The notes under the pieces: generated by a model
Databases searched by the model: none
The model's input: the letters and a program-made list of their open reading frames with translations, nothing else
Told to the model about the DNA's origin: nothing
Assembly: GCA_021234155.1 (NCBI GenBank)
Contig: JAJEKV010000075.1
Coordinates: 1,548,001 to 1,612,000 of the forward strand
Length of the DNA: 64,000 nucleotides
Source: Isoetes taiwanensis
Lineage: Eukaryota; Streptophyta; Lycopodiopsida; Isoetales; Isoetaceae
Direction: 5' to 3'
Made by a program: the position numbers and the translations under genes
Shown: one piece after another, positions 33,383-43,918 of the stretch
How positions within the stretch are numbered: the stretch's first letter is position 1
Layout: every line of letters starts with the position of its first letter

Positions 33383-33905
33383 CACACAAACCCCTGAAGA
33401 ATGGGCCGCTACAAGAATTCAAACAGCCTTTCGTGGATATCTGGTACGTTCTAATCGTCTCCAATCTCCTATAATCCCTTCGTAATAAAAAAGCCTTAAT
33501 CACTGTTTTCTGCACGCATTTCTTCATCAACAACATTCTATTTTAAATATGCATAAAAAAGCAGAGGCTTCGTATAGTGCCTTTGTAATGTGAGTTGTCG
33601 GCTAGCCATTATGGTCTATTCTTGCAAACATTCTTGAAAAGTACTGTTTTACCTCGGTTCTTGCCAATGCGCCAGCACTTGTGCTTGCTACAGAGCTTCT
33701 GTTGATTCATAGCTTTTTGTAGTTAGAATTTTCCCCTTTAACCCAGGCCATTATTAGAAGACTTGACTTTGCAGAATACTGAACTCATCAGCAAATCTGC
33801 CTGTCGAATTCTTTATGATGAATTAAACTTTTATGATTTTGAAGCTGTATTTAATTGCTAGAACAAGCTAGACATGTCCTTCGAGCATTGAAGGTGCTTG
33901 TATCT
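33383..33905 (+). pseudogene. IQ67-domain (IQD) gene remnant
   Basis: The exon at 33383-33443 reads TPEEWAATRIQTAFRGYL and ends at a GTACGT donor. It matches the first IQ motif of plant IQD calmodulin-binding proteins. At 33867 the sequence GCT AGA CAT... reads ARHVLRALK, matching the codons after the conserved phase-0 intron of the IQ67 domain (ARRALRALKG). The acceptor immediately before it is AA instead of AG, and after VLV the similarity stops. It is therefore a decayed piece, with an intact intron position but a broken splice site. No further IQ repeats are seen downstream. Confidence 0.6.
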
Positions 33906-34600
33906 AAGGTTAGATTGCTGGTTTATTTCTTCAAAAGCTTGCATCGTTTCATCTTCTGGTCAGGAAAGGAATTTATGTCAGCTTCGAAAAGGGATATGTT
34001 TGAACTTTGCATTTAGGATCTGCCATCATTTCAATTCAGAACTATGACAACTAACTACTGCCAAAGACATCACAAACATGAGGTATTTTACTGGTGGTTT
34101 CGATGCTGGTTGTGGAAGATTGCAAGGAGCCTCAGCCGTGGAGCCTGATTATAAATTTAATGCTATTTCAAATCTTTTTCTATATAGTACTTTTTCTACT
34201 ATTCATGATCAAAGTTTATAACAATGATTAGGCTGAGATAGGTTCTTAGGAAACTAGCTTGCTCAGATATATGGTAAATTTGGAGCTCTGCAGGATGCCC
34301 ATGTAATGTTTGATAACATATATATGAAGAATATATTATGGATTGTAATGCTTTCAGCAGTGGTTTGTTTACCTTGGGAATGGCATCCTTTATTGTGAAC
34401 ATTGTACAACGCTATAGTTTTGGAGTAAGGGGTGGAAACTAGAGAGAACGTTAAATCACATTCTTAAATTTGAAGTTGACAAGGACGAGAATAACAATGG
34501 TGTTTTCTAAATACTTGTGTTTTATGTATGCAAAGTTGTATTCTTTAACAATTTGGTCAATGTGTAACTAAGTGCACATGGATAAATGTTTGTTTTTGTT
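33906..34600. other. No feature recognised
   Basis: AT-rich sequence with no convincing reading frame, repeat or RNA gene. Confidence 0.4.
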
Positions 34601-35398
34601 AGGGCCCGAAGGGCCCAATGGAGTAGAATCTTTGCAATCTTGGTAGGAAAAACAGTTCTTGGATTTAACATCACAATCTTAATTTCCCAGATCTTTCCAG
34701 CAGATGGATTTTCCCTCTTCTCCTGCTCTTTCTTGCTAGGAGAAAGGTATAGAGATTGATTCTTGAAAATGCAGCAGGAAATCTTTTCATTTCTACAGAC
34801 ATAGCAGCAATATGTGAGACCAATTTGGATTGCCGAGCTAGGGATTATCTGGGCAAGAAGACGCTTTTACATCTTGAACCAGGCTTTTGGGGAGAAGTTT
34901 GGCGGCTGGGCTTTGTGTCTGGCCAGCATCAGGCTGATTGCTACAGGTCCCGACAATGCAGCACCTTTTTGGTCTCATACTTTTGTCTTCAGAATTACTG
35001 GTTGCTTAACTGTATTGTTGATTAGATCTTGGAAGCAGGTAGCTTCTTTGAACATTGTGGCAGAATGTTCATGTTTCTGCAGTTCTTTTTCTATTCACCT
35101 CTATTCTTGCAGGAGGCTTTTCTATATGCATTTAGGGATTATTTGAATCTTTTGGAAAGTTGGTACTTGTCTCCTCTAGTACTCTTTCTAGCTGGGAAGA
35201 TGGTGATTTCCCCTGTAGTACTAGTTAGACTGAAGAAGAGGTTGAGAGAGGCCTCTGAGTATCAAAGATTTAGATAGGATATTTGATCCGTGTGGGATCT
35301 TATGTGCTTAATTTTCTATTTGATCCATGAGGGATCTATATGCTGTAATACTTCCATTTGATGAATAAAATATCTTCTTTCCTTCAAAAAAAAAAAAA
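34596..35398 (+). mobile_element. Probable 5'-truncated retroelement or retrocopy tail
   Basis: AATAAA at 35364 is followed 25 bp later by an A-run of 12-13 (35385-35397), the signature of a polyadenylated insertion on the plus strand. Two overlapping frames (34756-35025 and 34814-35146) read protein-like sequence but show no domain I can name. The sequence at 34603-34617 (GGGCCCGAAGGGCCC) is a perfect palindrome near the left edge. Family unknown. Confidence 0.4.
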
Positions 35399-35430
35399 TT
35401 TAACACAAACCATTACATCTAACAATTTCA

Positions 35431-35747
35431 AATTAAAAACCCCTGAAACCTCCTTTGGTTTGGGTGCATATTCACAAGGGGTTATGTAGGGCAGCGAGAG
35501 CCCCTAAAAACTTATAATACATGTACAAAATTAACACCATTAAGTACAATTCGAAAAATCTTATAGTATTTTGCAAACCTCGATATACAGTATACAAAAC
35601 TTGTACAGGCATACCTCATAAACGAGGATCGCTATGTATGGTTCAGATTAAGGAATAAAGGGCTAATATGCCCATCTGACAGCTCTCATTGCCCGGAGTA
35701 ACCTGCCGTGTGAATATGCACCCAAACCAAAGGGGGTTTCAATTAAA
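35431..35747. mobile_element. MITE with 32 bp terminal inverted repeats
   Basis: TGAAACCTCCTTTGGTTTGG plus GTGCATATTCAC at 35444-35475 is the reverse complement of 35710-35741 with one mismatch. The interior is short (~235 bp) and non-coding. AATTAAA occurs at both outer flanks (35431-35437 and 35741-35747), a possible 7 bp target duplication, although six extra bases separate it from the left inverted repeat. The superfamily is not certain. Confidence 0.75.
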
Positions 35748-38700
35748 TGTATTTGCATGCTGACCGTAGACAGAGGAACACAGATTCGGTCGGATGGATC
35801 TCATCAACCATATGGAGTCTAACCTTGATTTGGCTTGAGACGACATTGAGCAGGTTCGGCCGGGATGACGAAGAGCAAATTCGAAATGCAAATTGCAAAT
35901 TGAATCAAGCAAAATTGAATCAAAGTCATTAGAAGGAAAAATACTATATTATTAGAAAGACCTTTCGAAACTGGTTGCTAGTGCACATTATATTTTGAAA
36001 TGGCCACACCCTATTGGTTTGAAGGTTTAGCAAATATCAAATTGGCCATTTATGGAGTGAAAATAACCAGTTAGTATTTTGAATTGGCCACTATCCATTG
36101 GTCATGGTGAGAATGCATCCTACTTCGATGTGATTGACTATTTCTTGAAAAATTGGAATGCATGGTCAAATGGCCTAGTGGAGCCACTAAAAAAACACCA
36201 TGATGTAGGTAGCAAAAAGTAGTAGAAAACTTAGACAGAACATGTTCCTTTTACTTTGGAAAGAAGCCACTTCCCTTACATTCCAAGGCAAGAGGTTCAT
36301 GTGCCTTGAATGTTATGTTCTACTTCCATACCAATGGAGACAACATCAACCATGTTTATCTTGCACGATTCTAAAGGGAGGTCAGCCCATCCGGTCCTGA
36401 AAATTGCAAGGGGAAGCCCCCTCTTCGTTCCACCATTCCATTGTTTTGTTTAGTATTTGGTGAGGGAGAGCCCCCTCTCCCCTCCTTCCCCCTCCCCCAA
36501 TTGTTTTACTAAGTAATTGGCAAGGGAGAGCCTCCTCTCTGCTCTACCCTTCCATGCAAATTCTCAAGTGCATTTATGATATGAGAAACAGGTTGACTAG
36601 ACTTGTTACAAGTAGCTTTTTTCAAGTTAACTTTTTTCCATCCCTCTTGCATTTTCATGAAGCTCTTGAACTTTTTCATGCTACTCTTGCGTCTCTTGGA
36701 TCTTTTATAATTTGGCCATAGCATCCTCATCAAAAATATGATCATGCACAGTCTTATGTGAGATAGAGGCTTTAACAGTTGATACAGACCGAGATGGGGC
36801 TTGAGTAGATAGAATGGCAACAAAAGAGAGTAGCATGAGCAGAAGGAATAGAAAGTGAAGGGAACATAACAATACTAGTAGAAGGCATAAAAGAAGAAGG
36901 GACCATTGCAGAACGATCTCCCTTAGCATGCAAGTTTGTAAATAGAGCAAGTTGCTAGAATAAATCAGCAAGTTGAGGGCCATTGAGCAACTGCAAAGCA
37001 AACTTCAAAGAGATAGTGCCCCTTTTAACAACTGCACAATCATGAAGACCACGACCAGAGGGAAGAGAGACACAAACTTTAGCTCCATCAACAATAGAAT
37101 GGGTCAGATGAGTACACAAACTATTAGCAATGGCTAGGTACACAAACGACATTGAAATCCATGTGATGTGGAATTGTTTTTTGTTCTAACCACGGGAAAG
37201 GTGAACATGATGGCAAGACTGTTGAATTGAAGAGATCGTTAAGACAACTGCAATTAAAGTATAGCATCATGAGATTGGGTAATGCTCATGAAGTGGTAGA
37301 AGTTGTTGAAGAGATATTGATGTGTGGAACATCCGAGTGAATGAACACATCTGAAACCAGCAAGAGAAAAAATATAAAAAAGTTCTTGGGGAAGTCAAAA
37401 TGGAGGATGTAGATAGAAGGAAAGCATCGTTTACAGACCTAGACATTAGGCAGATCCATTATGTGCATGCTTTCAATCATGAAACTTCATTGTAGTTGCA
37501 TACGAGGGAATTTTCATGTTGTACTGCTTGGATGGCATGGACAGTTTTTCGCAAAACTCAAAAATTTTGGAGTTTTGTGCTTAAGCTATGAAAATGAGTT
37601 TATATTGAGTGAATGTTTAACAAGTGAATGTCATAGTATTTTGTTTTTTAATTTGTGTAGTCTTGCTTTCCTTTGAGGACTTGAATTCCTTTGTGATGCC
37701 TTTATTTTATGATAAATCCAGCAAAAACACATATGATTGAATATGAAATTTCATTCAAATAAATCGAGATTACAATAATAGTTATATACAATGAGAAAGA
37801 TATACAATTATTTGAAGGTATGAGGCGACTCATGCACCTACATATTTTTCAATACATATGTCCTCTCAGTTCCAGCCTCTATTGCTTCTAATCTTAAAAT
37901 TTTAAGCTTAAACATAACATCCAATAGATCTTGGTCTGAAATGTCCATAACCTGCAATCACACTTTGTCAATAACAGCAATTAATTTGTCTGTTGAATTT
38001 GAGATAACTTACTAGATTAGGTAAGAATATGCACTCCTTTCAAATACCCTGTAGAAGATGTATTTGGTTCATAGTCATGCTGCTTAAGGAAGTATTTCCA
38101 TGTCATATGTTATTGTTAACTATGATAAGATTAGAGTGTTGTCATTTTTTAGTGCAGTTGTAGAACTTATGGACTTGAAGTGGTATAAAAGTCCTTATAT
38201 GATATTTTTCAATGGTTAGAATTGTGATGAGGTGGCATGATCCGGAAGGACATGTAAGCTATTGGAGATCTAGCGGTGGAGTTTGTTCAAAGATGAAGGG
38301 CTGAGATTTGTTGTGCAAGTTTAAGAGAGGCGTACATCTCCTCATTTTCTCTCTCTTTCACTCTTGCTCTTGGAAGAGATTATCTATTGTATAGAGTGTT
38401 CCATGGAAGAAGTAATAATAGAAGAGGAAGATGAACCTTCAGACTTGTTTTATCTCTTCTCTTCTTCATCTGTGATTGGTGCTTAATCTATTTGCTAGTA
38501 GAATGAGGATTTAATCCACTACATAGACTTTGCGATTTGCTTTGCCTTGGTGTTGAGATTCTGATGTGTGCATACGAAATTTCCTCCACATACCCCCTCA
38601 CAAATTTGTGCATATTTTGATGTGTGCATACGAAATTTGCTCCATGGACCCCCTCACAAATTTATGCATAAATGAACATACGGCAAGGCCACAAGAATGA

Positions 38701-38800
38701 CTACCTGTTTAAAGATTTCTCATTGCATTTTGCTGGTATCACATAATCATAAAAAACTTTGAATATAGGTCTTTGGAATTGCTTGGATGCCCTAAGATGT
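35748..38800. other. Non-coding interval with short repeats and one degenerate frame
   Basis: A ~66 bp tandem repeat lies at 36400-36560 around GGGAGAGCCCCCTCTCC, and a 57 bp tandem duplication at 38561-38670 (GATGTGTGCATACGAAATTT). The minus strand at 37152-36955 reads YLAIANSLCTHLTHSIVDGA and onward like decayed coding sequence, without a recognised family. Nothing else supportable. Confidence 0.4.
38561..38670. repeat. 57 bp tandem duplication
   Basis: Two near-identical copies of a unit containing GTGTGCATACGAAATTT and CCCCCTCACAAATTT lie head to tail. Confidence 0.75.
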
Positions 38801-38809
38801 TTTACAACC

Positions 38810-39118
38810 TCAGATGTTATGAAAATTTCTAGAAGGCAACCTTTCAATATATCTGCTCATGGCATGCAAGCCCATGCTATCAAAGTGACATATTCCTAGT
38901 TTATATCTATGTGGGAGACATGCACGGCTTACGATAAGAAAACAGGTCCAATGAAGTTCATCACAAGGATAAACAAATATGTACTGACACTTATCCAGAT
39001 TCACGTGTTTCCTTATTGTTTTGTAACTATTTATGTCTTTGGACAATGTCAAGTGCAAAAGAAGCTCAAAGAAATGAAAGAAATGGCTCACTCCTTGCAA
39101 TATCAAGTAATATTCCAT
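38810..39118 (-). pseudogene. Ulp1-like cysteine protease fragment
   Basis: YIFVYPCDELHWTCFLIVSR and KLGICHFDSMGLH match the central His (HW) and Asp (FDS) regions of Ulp1/C48 SUMO-protease-like domains, which cleave isopeptide bonds. The nucleophile Cys region, expected further downstream, is not found. Domains of this type are common in plant MULE and other transposons, and this copy lies downstream of a decayed NIF-like HAD sequence on the same strand. Either host or transposon origin is possible. Confidence 0.6.
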
Positions 39119-39419
39119 GTACTTGCAAACATATGCACATAAAACACAATCCTGATGATCACAAATCAGATGAAGGTATCACCTTGAGAAAATGAGGATT
39201 AATCGATCATTGAACCATTATGTATCAGCTTTCAAATTTTCGATGTTGGTGCAGCTAATCATGACAGCAATTCCACTCGGCAATATTTCCAAATGTGTAT
39301 GTGGCTTTAGATAAATAGACTGTCAAAGCTCTCTCATCTCTAGTTCAAAACATATATGAGAATATTTGCTCATAAATCCATTCAAATATGTAAAATTGAA
39401 AAAGTAGAACACATATCAT

Positions 39420-39420
<1 letters not shown>

Positions 39421-39488
<68 letters not shown>
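39421..39488. repeat. (AT)n microsatellite
   Basis: About 34 uninterrupted AT dinucleotides. Confidence 0.97.
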
Positions 39489-39490
<2 letters not shown>

Positions 39491-39526
39491 AATCTAACTT
39501 ATATATGTTCTTATGTTTGTCGCGCT

Positions 39527-39935
39527 TATCCGACCGTCCGTTCGAGATCCGACGGCTCACGTGGCTTTGGGACGTATCCTACGACCCAGATGGCTTGGGA
39601 GTTTATATATAATCCGTATAGACACGATCCTACGGTTCAGGTTGATCTGATCCTGACCGCCGGTCCGAGATCCTACGGCTCAAGTGGCTTTGGGACATAT
39701 CGTACGACCCAGATGGCTTGGGAGCTTGTTTGTAGCTTATATGTAAGCGATCCTACGGTCCATGTTGATTTGATCCTGATCGTCGGTCCGAGATCCTACG
39801 GCTCACGTTGCTTTGGGACACATCCTACGGTGCACATGACTTTGGGAATTATATGTAATAGATCCTATGGCTCATGTTGCGTGAGATCTCGACCCTTGAT
39901 CGGGTCCAAGATCCTACGGCCCAAGTTGAATGCTC
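39527..39935. repeat. ~122 bp tandem repeat, about 3.5 copies
   Basis: GATCC(T/G)ACGGCTCA followed by GTGGCTTTGGGACATATC recurs at about 39546, 39668 and 39791, with a partial fourth near 39866. Short submotifs (GGTCCGAGATCCTACGG) recur within each unit. Confidence 0.8.
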
Positions 39936-40104
39936 ATCCCTTAGGAAAAGGCTTTTAAAATTTTTATGTTGTGTGGAGGATTCGAACCCTGGCTATTGAC
40001 CTCCCAACCCCCCATTCTAACCACTAGACCAAGCATTAATTCTATGAATAATTATGTTTCACATGTACTTAAGGGCAATGCTCCCATTAAGATAAAATAG
40101 ACTA

Positions 40105-40745
40105 TAACATTCTAGCTAGTTCAAGAAGGTTCTAGAATGTTCTGGAAGGCTCTAGAAAGTTCTAGAATCTTCTAGAAAGTTCTAAAACATAAGAGAATCT
40201 AGGGAGATCTAAGAAAATTCTTCCAGAAAGTTCTAAATTATTCTAATAAGTTTTAGAATGTTCTAGAATGTAGGGGAATCTATGGGAATGTAAGGAAATC
40301 TAGGGAAATACTTCCAGAAAGTTCTAGAATATATAGTTCTAGAATGTAAAGGAATCCAGAAGAATCTAATAGAATGTAAGAAAATCTTATAAAATGTAAG
40401 AGAATCTAGGAAAATATTTACAAGCCTAATTAAGGGAATCTCTTAAATCTGGGGGATCTAAAGGAATCTTCATAAAATCTAAGGGAATCTAAGAAAACGT
40501 TGATGAAATCTTAGAGTATCTAAGGGAATCTTTATAGAATCTCTTTGAATCTAAGGGCAATCTGATAAAATCTAAATGAATCTAAGAGAATCTAAGGGGA
40601 TCTTCATAGAATCTTGGAGAATCTAGGGAAATTTAATGGAATCTAGAGGGAATGTTATAAAATTTAGAGAAATGCTCACGAACCCTCTAAGAGAACCTTG
40701 GTAGAATCTTAGAGAATCCATGGATTTAGAGTATTCTCAAGAGAT
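40105..40745. repeat. TTCTAGAA / GGAATCTAAG decamer-like satellite
   Basis: The left part (40129-40191) alternates TTC and GAA at 5 bp spacing (AAAGTTCTAGAATCTTCTAG), exactly the pattern of heat-shock elements. To the right it grades into degenerate ~10 bp units of the type GGAATCTAAG for another 500 bp. No coding potential. Confidence 0.8.
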
Positions 40746-40858
40746 TCTTTTACAAGAACTTGCACGTAGGAACATGCTAAAACTCGAACATGCACCGTAG
40801 GACGCATTAAATTTCTTGTATATATACTTTTATTGACTATCAAAAGGTTTTATAAGAT

Positions 40859-41640
40859 TCATCTACAAAAATACTTGTCGAGCATTTTCATATAGTTGCG
40901 CGCCTTTTCAGAATCCCATATGTTCCACATTGGATTTTCCTTCACATAAGCAGGTACACTTTCTACAGCCAGAAATCCTTCCAGCCATGGTTTGAGTTGC
41001 TCCGAAAGGAAATTGGAATTTAATCTGTCAGGAGCAAAGGTATTTAGACATATCATACTGTTTGGTTGGTTGGCAGCTTCATCTACCAACAATGTGTTCT
41101 TCGTTTGGTATTTCCAGTAGTTTTAGTACACTTTGCACAGATCCTTAAGAAAAATTGGCGTATTAACCACTTTTAATTTTTTGTTGGTGCAGTCATCCTT
41201 ATTCCAAATAAAAAGAAACCTGCCCTTATATTCCTGCAGCAATTTCGTCAGCAACAAGTCGCCATTATTTTTAGCCATGTTGACCACAATCCAGACCTAG
41301 AAACTGCTGCCTTTTGGTGGTTCAATTTCTGGAGAATAGCTTCTGGCTCGACTGATGCAGGGATCCTCTCTTTCAAGTCAAAAAACTTGCCCAAGACCTC
41401 ATTAAAGTCCAGAACAAGAAGAATTTCAATTAATCTCTTTGTTTTCCTTGGTTGAGAGGTACTGGACTTGATGAACAGGTTGCATCTTGTTCAGCTGGGA
41501 TTTCTTTGTCAACTTCATCACCTGCACCTCCCTATGGCTCATGTTCAGCAACAAAACTTTTATCTGGTCCAGGATCCCGTGATGAATGAGTTTCGAGGAA
41601 ATTAATTTTCTCCTCTACAACAGTTATATGAGCTTCTTCT
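40859..41640 (-). pseudogene. NIF/FCP1-like HAD phosphatase, decayed
   Basis: Reading the minus strand: EILLVLDFNEVLGKFFDL (about 41430-41380) is HAD motif I of the NIF/FCP1 type, with the second Asp replaced by Asn, as in many plant NIF-like proteins. After a frame change comes KGRFLFIWNKDDCTNKKL, PIFLKDLCKVY, a TAA, then NTLLVDEAANQPN (the motif with Asp near the active site) and LKPWLEGFLAVESVPAYVKENPMWNIW, the usual C-terminal block. Upstream (to ~41640) lies acidic low-complexity sequence. The family removes phosphate from phosphoserine or similar substrates. A stop and a frame change make this copy a pseudogene, unless an intron removes them. Confidence 0.65.
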
Positions 41641-42365
41641 ACATTGAGAATCTCTTCTCATGGTTTGCAGTAACATTTATATCTGTAACATAATTGAGAT
41701 GAGGAAGACCAAAGAGAAATGTGAATACATAAATCATTTCTATGGCATTGCTACTTACTTGACACGACTGCATTCTGTTCACTATCCAAATTTTGTTTTA
41801 GATTCGTCCATGTTAGCAAGCAGGATTGCCTTTGAAGTATCCAATGGACTGAAGTTTAGGTGCACTCGGGTGGTATCTTGCAGTTTCATATTCGACCGAG
41901 TCGTTGTTAGGAGTTGGATTTCCTTGGTCTCAAATTCCTGCAATTCTGCAAACACTAAGTCAATAGACCTCTGACAACATCAGAAATATAATTTGTGTTT
42001 ATTGGTTCTTATGGTGCCACACAAATAGTAAAAGCCAAAAGCCATGTCTCAGATATGATGTGGGTATAACTAGGGCTGCAATTGGAGTATCTACAAAACA
42101 AATCCGGTATCAATAAAGCTTGCAAACAAGATTATAGATGATAATGTTCACCTCAAATGGCATGACAAACATGAAATACGATATTGGTGACTGCATTCTG
42201 TTATGACAACTGGCAACAGTTTACTCTCCCATTTCAGACACCGTCCACAATATGGATAACCTTCATCACCCTCTTCGTCTTCCTCAGAAAGCATTGGAAG
42301 TGAGGGATCTAAAGGAGTGTTGTAGCCCTACGTTCAGGAAAAATCTCCAATATTTGTATTCGAGG

Positions 42366-42610
42366 TTACAGCTCCAGAAGTAAGGCTTCACATGCCCTTA
42401 GCTCAACTTTAGTTTCTGCTAGTTTCTTGTTCAATTGGCTCAACCCAGGTAAAATTGTACCATTTAGCTCTTCATCCTTCAGTCCACTTACAACCCGAAC
42501 ACCCTCTGTTGCTTTCGGATTTGCCATCATGATTGAATGCCATCTGTGCAAATCAATTGTAATTTCTGATGGTTTATGATCCATCAACTCAATCTTTCTA
42601 TTGACATCAC
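42366..42610 (-). CDS. Coding-like fragment, coiled-coil type, possible upstream exon of the HAD locus
   Basis: Reads MDHKPSEITIDLHRWHSIMM then ...LNGTILPGLSQLNKKLAETKVELRACEALLLEL, an amphipathic helical stretch. Composition and codon pattern look like real coding sequence, but no domain is recognised. It lies on the same strand between the NIF-like relic and the fragment at 43246-43653, so the three could be exons of one former gene. Confidence 0.35.
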
Positions 42611-42799
42611 TCTCTCTCTCTCCTCACTTGCTTGCATCTATCAAACGTAGCTGATGTTGCAACCAACCATTTCTTCACAAGTACCATAGTATACAACATA
42701 AAACACTCCATATATTTCAGCCTCCTAACATTATAAACCACATATTGATGGAAGACCACAATCACACACTACACAATACAAGCTACACCACATAAACAA

Positions 42800-43300
42800 C
42801 ACATAGTAGCAATACCATTGGTAGCACAACACCCTCCACCACACTACAATAGTATAGCATTCACCACGCACCACATGCTACCATTGCCACCACTACTGGC
42901 AGGTGTTGACCCTATACCACTTTACCCAACACAAATTGGTTTCACCACTGGCAGCACAACACCCTACACCACACCACAATGGTACACCACACGCCACATG
43001 CTACCATTTTCATCATAATTGGCAGCACAACACACTATACCACATCACAGAACACAAACTAGCAACGCTAGTGGCAGCCTAACACTTTGCACCATACCAC
43101 ACATTACACACTACACAGTACACTCACTGTACACACCTCACAACACACTACACACCACACCGCATACTGCATATACCACACACCATAGACTATATTGTCA
43201 TCACTTTTGGCGGCACAATAACCTACACCATATCACAGTGATACATCACACCTCACTTGCTACCACTGTCACTCCATATACGCCATACACAAGGGACAAT
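42800..43300. repeat. CA-rich interspersed minisatellite
   Basis: Repeated blocks containing GGCAGCACAAC, ACACCACACCACAATGGTAC and CACATGCTACCA at about 42820, 42950, 43020 and 43210, embedded in ACCACA-rich sequence. It creates open frames on the plus strand (42818-43426) that I regard as artefacts. Confidence 0.8.
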
Positions 43301-43653
43301 ACCATTGCATGCACCAAATCTACTACAACCTTTAAAAAAAAATCCCCAAAACCATGGGTTAGGAATGTTTTGCCTATGCTTTCTCTTGGGTCTAGAAGAG
43401 CTCGCCTCTCATCGGGGGTTTTATGATAATCCAAGAAGCTCTTGCAATTGACAGCCTTCCCCTTTATATGCAGATAATAAGCCATTGCCCAAGTTCCAAG
43501 AGCCATTTCACCCCATGTGTATGGCTTCCCTATAATTCCTTTGTAAATTTGCATGAACTCCTTATATTGTTCATTGCTTAGATTCTTCAACCTATAGAAG
43601 AAAACATATGCCTTCAGTTTCAATTTTGAACAAACATTTGGGGAAAAATACAT
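43246..43653 (-). CDS. Unidentified coding-like block
   Basis: The central part reads LKAYVFFYRLKNLSNEQYKE then FMQIYKGIIGKPYTWGEMAL and AMAYYLHIKGKAVNCKSF, ending ...DERRALLDPRESIGKTFLTHGFGDFFLK. Composition is that of a folded helical protein. I do not recognise the family. The last ~25 codons fall in the CA-rich minisatellite. It may be an exon of the same minus-strand gene as the NIF-like sequence. Confidence 0.4.
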   Translation of the reverse strand: MYFSPNVCSKLKLKAYVFFYRLKNLSNEQYKEFMQIYKGIIGKPYTWGEMALGTWAMAYYLHIKGKAVNCKSFLDYHKTPDERRALLDPRESIGKTFLTHGFGDFFLKVVVDLVHAMVLSLVYGVYGVTVVASEV

Positions 43654-43918
43654 GTAGCCATATTTATTTGACGCTTTGTCACCTCAAAACTTCTTAGAAC
43701 TTCATGGGACACAATCTCTTATTTGAGGAGAGATTTCATCATGTGACCAGCGACATTCAACTCTCACTCCATTAGGGTTCAATCGTCAAGAAGCGGCAAA
43801 AAAACAAAAAGGAAGAAAAAGTGATTATTTTCCTAATTCAAAAGGAGGGACGATGACGTGGCATATAATTCAAAATAACTGGCGCTTGTTATATCGCACT
43901 CTTGCAATCTCTGCTTTG

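Larger units (their letters stand above)
39421..40042 (-). mobile_element. tRNA-headed SINE-like unit with tandem body
   Basis: On the minus strand, 40042-39957 carries a tRNA-like head: an A-box-like TGGTCTAGTGGTTAG and a B-box GGTTCGAATCC about 35 bases later, the internal RNA polymerase III promoter. Downstream is a body of ~3.5 degenerate ~122 bp units marked by GATCCTACGGCTCA-type strings (plus strand 39540-39930). The far end is the (AT)n run at 39421. A tRNA head, unique body and simple-sequence tail is the layout of a SINE. A tandem body is unusual. Target duplications were not found. Confidence 0.5.

Noticed and set aside
39957-40042. A functional tRNA gene on the minus strand
   Set aside because: A- and B-box-like sequences are present, but the acceptor and anticodon stems do not pair convincingly and it adjoins a tandem body, so SINE-like is preferred.
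42818-43451. Plus-strand His/Thr/Pro-rich ORFs
   Set aside because: They translate the CA-rich minisatellite; the composition is a repeat artefact.
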